From Fen-1254 sp963769605 (GTDB taxonomy: Bacteria; Bacteroidota; Ignavibacteria; UBA10030): DNA of 64,000 bases. The stretch covers positions 62,001-126,000 of the forward strand of contig CAVYML010000003.1 of the NCBI GenBank assembly GCA_963769605.1. The letters are read 5' to 3'. The notes beneath the pieces were generated by a model. The model was not told the DNA's origin. It made no database searches and worked only from the letters and a program-made list of their open reading frames with translations. Shown piece by piece: positions 24,981 to 34,142 of the stretch. Positions within the stretch are counted from its first letter, which is position 1. Each line of letters begins with the position of its first letter. The position numbers were made by a program, and so were the translations under genes.

Positions 24981-25172
24981 GCGGTTGTTTAATTCAACCA
25001 CCACTCTATACAATCTTGTTTATACAACAAGAAGCACGAAGCGTTATCCATCCTCCCGGGGGAGGGGTGGTGAAAATGTCGAGTGTTATAAAGTATAGAA
25101 TTGGTTTTTGGGGTGAAACTACTCCACTATACCGAAGACAGGCAAATAGTAATATTTGCCTGTCTTTTTTTT
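24981..25172 (+). ncRNA. Candidate structured small RNA or leader
   Basis: Four hairpins follow one another: GGTTG/CAACC (24983-24999), CTTGTT/AACAAG (25015-25031), a GC-rich one CCATCCTCC...GGAGGGGTGG (25048-25070) and GGGGT/ACTCC (25110-25125). They end in a perfect terminator (25136-25172). A TTGACG (24948-24953) lies upstream, but the nearest TATAAG (24976-24981) is 22 bp away, longer than usual. I recognise no Rfam family (not TPP, cobalamin, SAM, c-di-GMP, SRP or tmRNA). It could be an independent RNA of about 190 nt or an attenuator leader for the ABC operon 160 bp downstream. Confidence 0.42.
25136..25172 (+). terminator. Strong intrinsic terminator
   Basis: A perfect 13-bp stem, AGACAGGCAAATA (25136-25148) with TATTTGCCTGTCT (25153-25165), loop GTAA, followed by an unbroken run of T to 25172. 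This is the clearest Rho-independent terminator in the window. It lies 315 bp after the cyclase stop. Confidence 0.95.
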
Positions 25173-25332
25173 ATTCCCCATTTTAGAAGAAACAATGGAA
25201 CTTCAACTACATGAGATACGTCTATTATCATTCATATCGAAATAAAAACTTCTTTATTATACTTGAATTTTTTTGCTCTTTTTAATACAATTATAATAAA
25301 TAATCCTATTAATGATGAAGAGACGTTAAAGT

Positions 25333-26286
25333 ATGGCTATTGCAGTGAGAGATCTTACGAAGTTTTATGGTTCCGAAAAAGCGGTCGATAAAGTCTCCTT
25401 TGACGTAAAAACTGGAGAGATATTGGGCTTTTTGGGTCCAAACGGGGCGGGGAAAACTACAACAATGAAAATGATAACCTGTTACATGCCCCCTACATCA
25501 GGGTCAATCGAAGTTGAAGGCTTTGATGTTGTCGAGCATTCCTTCGAAGTCAGGAAAAAAATTGGTTATTTGCCGGAATTGAACCCCCTCTACCTCGATA
25601 TGAATGTTATCGAATATCTCGAATATTCAGCCTTACTTCATGGAATACGGAATGGCCTTCTACATGGGCGGCTGCGGGAAATGATCGATGTTTGCGGTCT
25701 TGGGGATGCACGCCATAAAGATATCGGCGAGCTTTCGAAGGGATTCCGGCAGCGCGTAGGTCTTGCACAAGCAATGATTCATGATCCGGAAGTGCTCATT
25801 CTTGATGAGCCGACAAACGGGCTCGATCCGAATCAAATTGTCGAAATTCGCAATCTTATCCGGCAGCTTGGCCGTGCGAAAACAGTGGTTCTCTCGACAC
25901 ATATCCTTTCCGAAGTGCAGGCCACATGCGACCGCGTTGTTATTATTCATCAGGGCAAAATTGCTGCCGATGGAACACTAGATCAACTGCAGGAAAAATT
26001 CCACGGATCGGAAACAATCTCTTTAGAAATGAAAGCATTCGTTGCCAATCCGATGACCGATATCTATCCTAAATTGAGAGCGATTCCCTCAGTGGAATCA
26101 GTGACCTATACCGGTCAGGATGGCGTACTCCATAGATTTAGTGTGCAGACACAAAAAGGGAGCGATATCCGCGAGGAAATTTTCAGGCAGGCGGTACATG
26201 AGGGATGGGTGCTGCTGGAAATGTCGCGCACGGTTGCAAGTCTGGAAGATGTTTTCCATTCATTGACAACATCGGAAGCGATGTAA
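25333..26286 (+). CDS. ABC transporter ATP-binding protein (GldA-like)
   Basis: This 317-residue ATPase has Walker A G35-P-N-G-A-G-K-T42, Q-loop near L-P-E-L-N-P, signature L-S-K-G-F-R-Q-R and Walker B V-L-I-L-D-E-P-T-N-G-L-D-P. A C-terminal extension of about 90 residues resembles ABC-2 type exporter ATPases (gliding-motility GldA and NosF/CcmA type). It should power the permease encoded 60 bp downstream, with the Gldg-like and DUF4340 proteins that follow. In Flavobacteriia the GldA/F/G set supports gliding; in non-gliding relatives the same set is found with unknown cargo, so motility should not be inferred. Confidence 0.93.
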   Translation: MAIAVRDLTKFYGSEKAVDKVSFDVKTGEILGFLGPNGAGKTTTMKMITCYMPPTSGSIEVEGFDVVEHSFEVRKKIGYLPELNPLYLDMNVIEYLEYSALLHGIRNGLLHGRLREMIDVCGLGDARHKDIGELSKGFRQRVGLAQAMIHDPEVLILDEPTNGLDPNQIVEIRNLIRQLGRAKTVVLSTHILSEVQATCDRVVIIHQGKIAADGTLDQLQEKFHGSETISLEMKAFVANPMTDIYPKLRAIPSVESVTYTGQDGVLHRFSVQTQKGSDIREEIFRQAVHEGWVLLEMSRTVASLEDVFHSLTTSEAM

Positions 26287-26346
26287 ACATGCTCAGGTAC
26301 AGGCAATCCCGGCAATGAATGTAATCATTTAGAGAGAGTGCAAAGA

Positions 26347-27093
26347 ATGAAAAAAATAATTTTTTCCCTGCTGTTTCCCGTTTCTTTTAACGTCATAGGA
26401 ACCATCTGTCGCAAAGAACTTCGTTCGTATTTTAATTCAATTATAGCGTACGTGGTGATGATCGTATTCTTTGCATTAATGGGATGGTTTTACGCAGGGA
26501 ATATTTTTCTCAATAATACAGCAACCCTGCGGGACATGTTCGAATATGCAGGCGTTATTTTTCTTTTCATCATCCCGGCGACAACAATGCGGCTTCTTGC
26601 GGAAGAAAGTAAAAGCGGTACGATCGAACTTCTGTCAACCAAACCTCTTCATGATGCCGAAATTATCCTGGGAAAATTTCTGGCTTCGTGGGCGTTCATC
26701 GGCATTACGATTCTTCCTACACTTGTGTACTATTTAACGATCGCAAACATCGGAAACCTCGACATTGGTCCCGTCATCTGCGGATATCTCGGATTGCTGC
26801 TGATGACCGGCGTTTACATTGCCGTCGGCGTGCTTGCGTCGAGTCTTACGGAAAATCAAATCATCGCGTTTATGCTCGGTCTCTTTTTCTGCGTATTTCT
26901 GTTCTTTATAGATAAAATGCTTTTTGCGGTGCCCGATTTTGCCGTTAGTGTTCTGCAGTTTTTAAGCGTCGATTACCATTTCTCAAATATTGCCCGCGGC
27001 GTCATCGATTCGCGCGATATTGTTTACTTTGTGTCGATCCTCGGGTTTTCTCTCTATCTTTCCGTCGTTTCGCTGCAGCGGAGAACATGGTAA
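26347..27093 (+). CDS. ABC-2 type permease (GldF-like)
   Basis: This 248-residue membrane protein has about six hydrophobic helices after an N-terminal segment V-I-G-T-I-C-R-K-E-L-R-S-Y-F that is typical of ABC-2 permeases of the GldF/NosY group. F-S-I-A/F-S-N-I-A-R-G-V-I-D-S-R-D near the C-terminus is likewise family-like. ATG 26347 is preferred to the GTG nine bases upstream. It forms the membrane channel with the ATPase upstream. The neighbouring Gldg-like gene starts 44 bp downstream. Confidence 0.9.
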   Translation: MKKIIFSLLFPVSFNVIGTICRKELRSYFNSIIAYVVMIVFFALMGWFYAGNIFLNNTATLRDMFEYAGVIFLFIIPATTMRLLAEESKSGTIELLSTKPLHDAEIILGKFLASWAFIGITILPTLVYYLTIANIGNLDIGPVICGYLGLLLMTGVYIAVGVLASSLTENQIIAFMLGLFFCVFLFFIDKMLFAVPDFAVSVLQFLSVDYHFSNIARGVIDSRDIVYFVSILGFSLYLSVVSLQRRTW

Positions 27094-27137
27094 CGGGTCG
27101 TCCGGTATAATTGAACATTCCTTTTTATGTGGAACCT

Positions 27138-28700
27138 ATGAATACAAAAAAAACACAAACACTTCTTAAGAGCATTCTCGTTTTGGGAATTCTTATTCTC
27201 GTGAACTTTATTTCCATTCGCCTCTTTACACGACTGGATTTGACGAAAACACATCTTTATACTCTTTCGGAGGCAAGTAAAAATCTTGTACGCAGCTTAG
27301 ATGATCGTGTAACCGTTAAGGCGTATTTTACGGAAGATCTTCCGTCGCCGTACAACAACAGCAGGCGGCAGGTTCTGGATATCCTGAATGAATACAAGGC
27401 GTACGCAAAAGGGAATATTCAATTTGAATTTATTAGTCCTGAGGGAGAAAAAGCGGAACGGGAGGCAAGAGAGTCCGGTGTCCCGCCCGTTGAAGTTCAG
27501 GTTGTGAAAGAGGATAAATACGAAGTAAAGCGGGCTTTTTTGGGCCTTGTGTTTCTTTATGAAGACCGAAAAGAAGTTTTACCGGTGATTCAAAATCTCG
27601 GTTCACTCGAGTTCGATATCAGTTCCACGATAAAACGGCTGACTTCTCGTGTAAGAAAACAGATCGGATTTACAACGGGTCATCAGGAACCCGAAATAGC
27701 ATCGTTTCGGAATGCCTATCAGGAACTCAGCAAGCAATATACGCTGGTGCCGGTCGATCTCAGTTCCGATACTTCGATCATTCCCAACGATCTTGCAGCA
27801 TTGCTTGTTATAGCACCAAAGAAAAAATTTTCCGATTCCGTCAAATATCAGATCGATCAGTATATTATGAAGGGAGGAAAAGTTGCTTTTCTTCTCAATA
27901 CAATGGATGCCTCAATGGGTAATCCGAACGAAGGGCGCGGCCCGTATGCATTTCCTGTGGAGACCGGATTGGAAGACATGCTTGAGCGTTATGGTATTCG
28001 GATCAATAGCGACGTCGTTCGCGATGCTCAGTGTGCACCGATTACCATTACACAGCAAGAAGGCCAGTTTCAAATGCAAAGCCAGGTCCCTTTTCCTTAT
28101 ATACCGAATATCACCGATGTCGATAAGACCAACCCGCTGGTCAAAGATTTGCAGGGTATAATTTTCTATTTTGTCAGTTCCGTTGATACGGTTCACACGG
28201 ATGCAGGAGTAACAGCGGATATTTTACTAAGGTCTTCCAAGCAAAGCGGGCGGCAAACCGGATTTTTCCCGATCGATCCCTTTCACCGCTATACAAAACA
28301 GGAATTGTCGGAATCGTCCATTCCTTTGGCCGTTTCTGTTCATGGATCGTTCAGGAGTTTTTTTGAAGGAAAACTTCCTGCACCGCAAAAGCTGATAAGC
28401 CCGGAAACAAATATCATTGTTGTAGGGGATGGAGATTTCATGAAAGACGATTTTGCGCGCAACCGGGTCAATTTAACGTTCTTTGCCAATATTGTCGATT
28501 ATCTGGCTGATGATGCCGGCTTGATTACGATACGATCAAAAGATGCCGCACTTCTTCCTCTCGATCCTCTTTCGGATGGAACGAAAAAAACATTGAAATA
28601 TATCGACCTTTTTCTGCCGCCTTTTATCATTGCTGCTTATGGAATATTCCGCTGGAGAAAACGGGTTGCTTTTAAGAAAGCGTTTGAAGCACAAGTTTAA
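27138..28700 (+). CDS. Gldg-family ABC-associated membrane protein
   Basis: This 520-residue protein has one membrane helix at the start (about 10-31), a long extracytoplasmic part and a final helix (about 490-508) with a basic tail, the layout of the GldG / ABC-type uncharacterised transport family. Visible marks are R-L-D-L-T-K-T-H-L-Y-T-L-S near residue 35, V-T-V-K-A-Y-F-T-E-D-L-P, S-R-R-Q-V-L-D-I-L-N-E-Y, and the late V-V-G-D-G-D-F-M-K-D-D-F. ATG 27138 follows GGAACCT; the frame is open a little upstream but without a better start. It works with the ABC ATPase and permease just upstream. Confidence 0.88.
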   Translation: MNTKKTQTLLKSILVLGILILVNFISIRLFTRLDLTKTHLYTLSEASKNLVRSLDDRVTVKAYFTEDLPSPYNNSRRQVLDILNEYKAYAKGNIQFEFISPEGEKAEREARESGVPPVEVQVVKEDKYEVKRAFLGLVFLYEDRKEVLPVIQNLGSLEFDISSTIKRLTSRVRKQIGFTTGHQEPEIASFRNAYQELSKQYTLVPVDLSSDTSIIPNDLAALLVIAPKKKFSDSVKYQIDQYIMKGGKVAFLLNTMDASMGNPNEGRGPYAFPVETGLEDMLERYGIRINSDVVRDAQCAPITITQQEGQFQMQSQVPFPYIPNITDVDKTNPLVKDLQGIIFYFVSSVDTVHTDAGVTADILLRSSKQSGRQTGFFPIDPFHRYTKQELSESSIPLAVSVHGSFRSFFEGKLPAPQKLISPETNIIVVGDGDFMKDDFARNRVNLTFFANIVDYLADDAGLITIRSKDAALLPLDPLSDGTKKTLKYIDLFLPPFIIAAYGIFRWRKRVAFKKAFEAQV

Positions 28701-28726
28701 CGAATTTATTTATTATCATCGACCAT

Positions 28727-29614
28727 ATGAAAAAAAATACAATCGTTCTCACCGGGCTGCTTATTCTTTTAATTGTTGCAGCCTACTTTGTTACCAAAAA
28801 ATCCGGGGAGTTGAGTTCAAATGATGAAGGGTCGGGACTGATGTTTCGGGTTGACTCCGCAGCAGTAGATAAAATAGAATTAAAATCTTCGAAAGCGGAA
28901 ATCACACTTGAAAAACAGGGAGGCGAATGGTTCGTTGTTCAGCCGCTTCGTGCCAAAGCTTCACCATCCGCAATCGCCCGCGTATTGGAGCAAGTAAAGG
29001 CGATAGAAGGAAGAAGTGTTGTCTCAAGTAATCCCGAAAAATATTCCATCTTTCGGGTCGATACGGAGGGAACGGAAATACAGTTGTGGGAACAGAAGAA
29101 CATTATTGCCGATTTTATCCTCGGCAAAATGGCGCCGTCCTATTATCGATCTTATATACGGCAGGTACAATCGCACGATGTTGTGGAGACTGACGTTATC
29201 CCGAGCTATATTTTTGAGCGTCCGGTCCGGGATTGGCGGGAGAAAACGATTATTACGGCTCTCCGTGCAAACATTAAAACCGTTGTGTATCAATTCGGCG
29301 ATACCAGCTTTACTCTAGTCTTCAAGGATAGTCTGTGGACTGTGGGAAAAAAGAAAGCGAAGCAGACAATTGTTGAAGGCATCGTCAACACGCTATCGAA
29401 TTATGAAGCGGATGATTTTCTCGATACGTCCGTGCCGAAGGAAGCCAAAGCGATTGCCGTTCTTTCATACACCGGACTTCAGATTCGATTTATGTACGAT
29501 GTGTCTCTTAAGAAATACTATGTTCAGTCTTCTCTTGCTCCGCAATGGTTTGTAGTAGAGCCTTGGCGGGCGAACACTCTTCTGAAAAGAGAAAAGGAGC
29601 TTGTTGAAAAGTAA
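28727..29614 (+). CDS. DUF4340-domain protein
   Basis: This 295-residue protein has a membrane anchor (residues 5-22) and a DUF4340 domain, the usual last gene of Gldg-type ABC operons. Family-like parts are V-D-K-I-E-L-K-S-S-K-A-E-I-T-L-E-K, W-F-V-V-Q-P-L-R-A-K-A, then a second repeat unit W-R-E-K-T-I-I-T-A-L and K-Y-Y-V-Q. It starts 26 bp after the Gldg-like gene. The exact role is unknown; its membrane anchor and operon position suggest it is a periplasmic accessory of the exporter. Confidence 0.87.
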   Translation: MKKNTIVLTGLLILLIVAAYFVTKKSGELSSNDEGSGLMFRVDSAAVDKIELKSSKAEITLEKQGGEWFVVQPLRAKASPSAIARVLEQVKAIEGRSVVSSNPEKYSIFRVDTEGTEIQLWEQKNIIADFILGKMAPSYYRSYIRQVQSHDVVETDVIPSYIFERPVRDWREKTIITALRANIKTVVYQFGDTSFTLVFKDSLWTVGKKKAKQTIVEGIVNTLSNYEADDFLDTSVPKEAKAIAVLSYTGLQIRFMYDVSLKKYYVQSSLAPQWFVVEPWRANTLLKREKELVEK

Positions 29615-30018
29615 GAGAAGACAGGTATGCCAATTCTCTCTTTGCTATTGCTGCTCAATGAAGAAGAAGAACAATATCTTGCTTGATGGTGCTTTTTTGG
29701 TTACTTTATAATTCGCTAAGGTTAAGCACAGCATGAACAAAACTGAATAAAGTAAAGTTGTCATACCTTCATGGAGGCAACGCCGACTGTGCCGCTTTTC
29801 GGAATCTCCCGCTTTCTATATTCCGCTCCTCAGTATCCATGATGCCAACGAGCGGGATTCTGGAATGCGGAACCAAACAACGGGAGGTTCATCGGTTTCC
29901 TTGACGAAGTGCTTACGGCAGGGACGAAACGCCTCGAGAGGACAGTCTTTTTCACTTTTTATGGCAAATCATTATTAAGATAAACATTCATACAGTTCAT
30001 TTGATTGAAGGACAGTAT
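29615..30018. other. Intergenic stretch without a gene
   Basis: I see no gene. The middle (about 29800-29870) holds a loose inverted repeat, GAATCTCCCGCT against AGCGGGATTC, of a style common to palindromic repeats. The last 40 bp carry the start region of the foldase gene with GAAGGACAG ahead of its ATG. No promoter could be fixed. Confidence 0.4.
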
Positions 30019-31983
30019 ATGCGAAAACTTTTTTTGTATTCCGGAATAATCATATTTATTTTTCTCTTGGGATGTTCTCCTTCGAGCCCCACTCTTGCCA
30101 CCATAGCTGAGGAACAGTATTCGCTTAGTGATTTTAATCATGACTATAATAAGAATGCCGTCGAAGGATCAGAAAAAGGTAAACCTTCGCGCGAAGATGC
30201 CGAGAAATTTCTCAATCTTATCATCGATTATAAGCTGAAAATAAAAGAAGCCAATGCGCAAAATTTACAGAACGATTCCTCGGTTCAAAAAGAGAGAGAA
30301 AAATACCGTGCATCAGTGGCGCAGGCTTATGTTATAGAGAAAGAACTTGTTGAACCGTCAGCGAAACTATTTTATGAACGGCGGAAAGAAGTATTGCACG
30401 TCCATCATATTTTCTTCGGGTTTCCTGGTCGGCCCTATAAGGGCGACACTCTTGCAGTTTACAACAAGGCTTTGAAAGTCATTGAAGCATTGAACCATAA
30501 TGCTTCCTTTGATTCGCTTGCGCTTCGATACTCCGAAGATCCCAATGTAAGAAAGATCGGCGCAGATCTGGGTAATATTTCTGCCGGCCAAAAAGATCCG
30601 TCTTTTGAAGATGCATGCTACAATTTACATGTAGGAGAGTACACAAAGACCCCTGTTCTCATAACGCTCGGCTACGAAATCCTTCTCCTGACGTCGAGAA
30701 GGCAGCAGCACGGTTCACTTGATCTTGCTCATATTGTCCTGAAATTTAAAGACAAAACAGCCGCTACAGACAGCGCTCTTCTTGACAGTGCGCGTATAAT
30801 ATATGCTAAAATCAACAAGGGACTGCCTTTTGAAGAAGCGGTTACCCGCTACAGTGCCGATAAGAATCGAGCTCAGGGAATAATAGGAACATTTGAAGAA
30901 AACGATCTGTTCGCGTTCCTTCTTGATTCTCTCTCGAAGGTTAAGACGGGCGGTATTACCAATCCGATTCGTTTTATGTATGGATATGAAATTATGAAAG
31001 TGATAGATCGGAAGCCGCTGGCTTCGTACGCTGCTACGGAAAACTCGATCAAGTATCAATATCATCAATCGCGTTTTTCATACGATTATAAAATTTTTGT
31101 GGATCAAATCCGTAATAAATTTATTGCGAGACCGGACTCCGCAATTTCCTCAGAATTTGTTTCTTCTATTGATTCAACAAAGTCGGCCGAGCATTGGAGG
31201 AATTCGCTGCCGGCAGAATTCCTGGAAAAGACGCTCCTTCGATGCGGTACACATACGATGAGTGTTCGGGATGCCATTGAGCAAATGCAGGAGAATCACG
31301 AATTTCAGAGAGAATCTTTCACGCCGCAGTATCTCATAGAGACGCTCGATAAGTTGGAGGAAAATTTTTCGTTGAGCGAATATTCGATTTCAAGAATTTC
31401 GCACTATCCGGTGCTGGATTCGCTGCTGAATGAATACGCAGATGGTCTTTTGTTGGATAAAATCGAGCAAGAAGAGGTATGGAAAAAAATTCCTGTTTCC
31501 GATTCGCTTTTGCACGGATATTTTGAAAAGCACAAAGAAAACTATCGATGGTCAACACGCGTAAATTTTGCAGAAATTTATGTTCCTACCGATAGTGCGG
31601 CAAATGCAATCTATAAAAAAATACAACAGGGAAAGAACTTCCAGGAGCTCGCGGAGAAAAACACAACTCGTCCGGGGTATAAAGAGAAAAATGGTGTCTG
31701 GGGGTTTCAACCTGTTACGGCGAATGCTCTTTCGGATAGAGCATCCCTGCTTGCAATCGACAGCGTGACTCCTCCTTTTCGATACGAGGAAGGATGGTCT
31801 CTTCTGAAAGTAATCGCTCGTGACAGTGCCCAGGCAAAAACCTTTGAAGAAGCTAAGCCGGAAGTTTTAAGTGAATATCAGAATGAAGCGGCAGAGCGCC
31901 GGAAGATCGAATGGGTAAAAGAATTGAGAATCAAATATCCCGTTGCGATTAAATCGGAAATTCTCGGAGAAGCTGTTAAATAA
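30019..31983 (+). CDS. Parvulin-type peptidylprolyl isomerase lipoprotein
   Basis: This 654-residue lipoprotein has lipobox F-L-L-G-C (Cys about 18) and three parvulin-like units. The first starts V-L-H-V-H-H-I-F-F-G (about 128) and includes A-L-R-Y-S-E-D-P-N-V-R-K-I-G-A-D-L-G. The second starts L-D-L-A-H-I-V-L-K-F. The third starts V-N-F-A-E-I-Y-V (about 514) with G-V-W-G-F-Q. ATG 30019 gives the signal peptide and has GAAGGACAG upstream; six extra upstream codons are unlikely. Such proteins fold or chaperone outer-membrane proteins. It is the first of three foldase genes in a row, separated from the next by 8 bp. Confidence 0.9.
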   Translation: MRKLFLYSGIIIFIFLLGCSPSSPTLATIAEEQYSLSDFNHDYNKNAVEGSEKGKPSREDAEKFLNLIIDYKLKIKEANAQNLQNDSSVQKEREKYRASVAQAYVIEKELVEPSAKLFYERRKEVLHVHHIFFGFPGRPYKGDTLAVYNKALKVIEALNHNASFDSLALRYSEDPNVRKIGADLGNISAGQKDPSFEDACYNLHVGEYTKTPVLITLGYEILLLTSRRQQHGSLDLAHIVLKFKDKTAATDSALLDSARIIYAKINKGLPFEEAVTRYSADKNRAQGIIGTFEENDLFAFLLDSLSKVKTGGITNPIRFMYGYEIMKVIDRKPLASYAATENSIKYQYHQSRFSYDYKIFVDQIRNKFIARPDSAISSEFVSSIDSTKSAEHWRNSLPAEFLEKTLLRCGTHTMSVRDAIEQMQENHEFQRESFTPQYLIETLDKLEENFSLSEYSISRISHYPVLDSLLNEYADGLLLDKIEQEEVWKKIPVSDSLLHGYFEKHKENYRWSTRVNFAEIYVPTDSAANAIYKKIQQGKNFQELAEKNTTRPGYKEKNGVWGFQPVTANALSDRASLLAIDSVTPPFRYEEGWSLLKVIARDSAQAKTFEEAKPEVLSEYQNEAAERRKIEWVKELRIKYPVAIKSEILGEAVK

Positions 31984-31991
31984 AGAACAAA

Positions 31992-32837
31992 GTGAATCCC
32001 GGTAAATTTACCTTACTTATGCTGTTTGTTTTCATCGGCTGTAAAAAGCAGGAACCGGGACATGTACCGCTTGCCCGTCTGGATGATGAAACCCTGACAC
32101 TGGAAGAGGTTCGGACGCAATTGGATACTGCACAGGGAGTTTCACAAACGCAAGTGCAATATTATATTCAGAATTGGCTGCGGGAAGAATTGCTGTATCG
32201 GGAAGCTGTAAAACGCGGACTCGATCAGACCGAAGAAATCAATCGACAGGTTGAAACAGCGAAACGCGAACTGGCTATAAACGCTCTTTTGGAACAAACA
32301 GTCTATGCACATGGAGCGAACGAACCGACGACCCAAGAAGTCCGGGCCTATTACGAATCTCATAAAACGGAATTTGCTCTTCAATCCGATGTTGCTCTTC
32401 TCAGTCTTGCACTATTTAAAAATCGGGATGCCGCAACGGAATATCGAAATGCAGTGATCAAGAAACACAATTGGGATTCCGTTTTTACGGCGCGTCAATC
32501 TTCTATGATTGCTCATTCCGATTCGCAGTACTGCGCGCAGACAACACAAATGCCGCCGGAATTGTGGCGCGTAGCGGCAAACGCTACTGCACGCGAGCCA
32601 TCCTTTCCGATCAATACAAAGAACGGCTATTATGTAATCATTGTTTGGAAATTCAACAAACAAGGGGAAACTGCTGATGAGCGTACCTGTGAAAAGGAAA
32701 TTCGCAGCAGGCTTACCATCGAAAAACGTCGCTCTGCATATAATGCACTTCTTGCCGATCTTCGAACGAAACATAATATTCAGGTATTTACAACTTCTAC
32801 GGGTTCCGATAGCAGCGTGGAACGTACTCAAGAATAG
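31992..32837 (+). CDS. SurA/PpiC-like lipoprotein
   Basis: This 281-residue lipoprotein starts with GTG, giving a signal peptide ending V-F-I-G-C (Cys at 17). The N-terminal part (D-D-E-T-L-T-L-E-E-V-R-T-Q-L...R-E-E-L-L-Y-R-E-A-V-K-R-G-L) is SurA N-like. The C-terminal part aligns loosely with a parvulin domain but lacks a clear G-D-L-G and catalytic pattern, so it may be a chaperone without isomerase activity. It sits 8 bp after one foldase gene and 8 bp before the next, clearly cotranscribed. Confidence 0.82.
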   Translation: MNPGKFTLLMLFVFIGCKKQEPGHVPLARLDDETLTLEEVRTQLDTAQGVSQTQVQYYIQNWLREELLYREAVKRGLDQTEEINRQVETAKRELAINALLEQTVYAHGANEPTTQEVRAYYESHKTEFALQSDVALLSLALFKNRDAATEYRNAVIKKHNWDSVFTARQSSMIAHSDSQYCAQTTQMPPELWRVAANATAREPSFPINTKNGYYVIIVWKFNKQGETADERTCEKEIRSRLTIEKRRSAYNALLADLRTKHNIQVFTTSTGSDSSVERTQE

Positions 32838-32845
32838 GATATCAT

Positions 32846-34123
32846 ATGAGAATGATTTTTTTTAAGACATTTGTATGCATAATCCTCGTGAGCGGTTCCG
32901 GAATTGCCCAAGCGCTGATTGATCGTATTGTTGCCGTTGTCGATAAAGAAATTATCACGGAATCGGAATTGAATGAAAGGGTTCAATTTGTAGCCTTCCA
33001 AAATCGAATGGACCCGAAGGCAAAGGGAATTCATAAACAGGTACTCGACGGCATGGTGACTGAAAAACTTTTGCTCGCACAGGCAAAGCTGGACAGTATT
33101 GAAGTTAAAGAAGATGAAATTACGGCTGCACTGGATCAGCAAATTCTCAATTTCGTCCGTCAGGTGGGCTCGGAACAGCGTGTCGAGCAAATGTACGGCA
33201 AATCGATCGCACGGATTAAACGGGAATATCGCGATGATATTAAGAATCAACTTCTCGTTCAGCATGTCAGGCAGCAGCATGAAGAAAAACTCTCGGTCAG
33301 CCGGCGCGAAGTTGAAGAGTTCTTTGCAGCATATAAAGACAGCCTTCCCGCTGTTCCGGAAGAATTTACGATCAGCCATATTTATTTGATCCCGAAAGCG
33401 GATTCAGCTCTTGAAACCAAGACCCGCTCCGTCATGCAATCGATTGAAGACAGCATTCGTGCGGGAGGAGATTTTGCGGACTTTGCCAAACGATATTCTG
33501 CGGACGGGACTGCTGAACATGGCGGAGATTTAGGATGGGCGAAACGGGGCGATTATGTGCACGATTTTGAAGTTGCAGCGTTCGGATTAAAAGAAGGAGA
33601 ATTGTCGAGTATTGTGAGGACGCCTTTTGGATTTCATATCATTCAATTATTGGGCAGGCGAGGAGAATCGATCCATGTTCGGCATATCCTGATGCGCATT
33701 GTCAAAGGAGCGGCCAGTGATTCTGCCGCAAAAGATACATTGCGGAATCTTAAAAAGCGAATTCTTGCCGGAGAATCGTTTGCCGAGCTTGCAAAAATAT
33801 ATTCGGACGATCCGGATACCAAAGCTATAGGCGGAGATCTGGGAACATTAACACCGGATCAGATGACGAAGGAATTTTTAGATCGCCTCAAGGAACTCAA
33901 GTCCGGAGAGATAAGCGAACCCCTGCAAACCAGCATCGGTGTGTCGTATGGTTATCATATTATCTGGATGAGAAAACGTGTGGAATCGCATACGATGAAC
34001 TTGAAAGACGATTACCGCCGGGTGGAACAACTCGCTCTCTATATGAAAAAGAATAAGGCAAACGAAGAATGGATTGCCGAGTTAAAAAAGAATATTTATA
34101 TCGATATTCGGTATCAAGAATAA
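32846..34123 (+). CDS. surA: SurA-like periplasmic chaperone/isomerase
   Basis: This 425-residue protein has a signal peptide (1-22) followed by the SurA N-domain (A-L-I-D-R-I-V-A-V-V-D-K-E-I-I-T-E-S-E-L) and two parvulin domains. The first starts F-T-I-S-H-I-Y-L-I-P with G-G-D-L-G-W-A-K-R-G, and the second starts I-H-V-R-H-I-L-M-R-I with G-G-D-L-G-T-L. That is the same domain order as E. coli SurA (428 residues). SurA escorts outer-membrane proteins through the periplasm. It ends 20 bp before the MoxR gene, so it may share that transcript, although no functional tie is known. Confidence 0.93.
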   Translation: MRMIFFKTFVCIILVSGSGIAQALIDRIVAVVDKEIITESELNERVQFVAFQNRMDPKAKGIHKQVLDGMVTEKLLLAQAKLDSIEVKEDEITAALDQQILNFVRQVGSEQRVEQMYGKSIARIKREYRDDIKNQLLVQHVRQQHEEKLSVSRREVEEFFAAYKDSLPAVPEEFTISHIYLIPKADSALETKTRSVMQSIEDSIRAGGDFADFAKRYSADGTAEHGGDLGWAKRGDYVHDFEVAAFGLKEGELSSIVRTPFGFHIIQLLGRRGESIHVRHILMRIVKGAASDSAAKDTLRNLKKRILAGESFAELAKIYSDDPDTKAIGGDLGTLTPDQMTKEFLDRLKELKSGEISEPLQTSIGVSYGYHIIWMRKRVESHTMNLKDDYRRVEQLALYMKKNKANEEWIAELKKNIYIDIRYQE

Positions 34124-34142
34124 TAATAAAGAAAAGTGAGTA

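Larger units (their letters stand above)
24822..25332. other. 511 bp intergenic region with candidate RNA
   Basis: No convincing protein gene is seen; the longest frame (97 codons) has no family-like features. The middle holds a chain of hairpins ending in a textbook terminator, entered separately as a candidate small RNA. About 160 bp of AT-rich sequence then separates the terminator from the ABC transporter gene. Confidence 0.6.

Noticed and set aside
24893..25186. 97-codon ORF in the gap before the ABC operon
   Set aside because: It crosses the terminator stem and loop, has no ribosome-binding site and no hydrophobic or domain pattern.
25333..29614. Calling the ABC/Gldg/DUF4340 operon a gliding-motility system
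   Set aside because: The same gene set occurs in non-gliding bacteria, and no other gld, spr or type IX secretion gene is present here.
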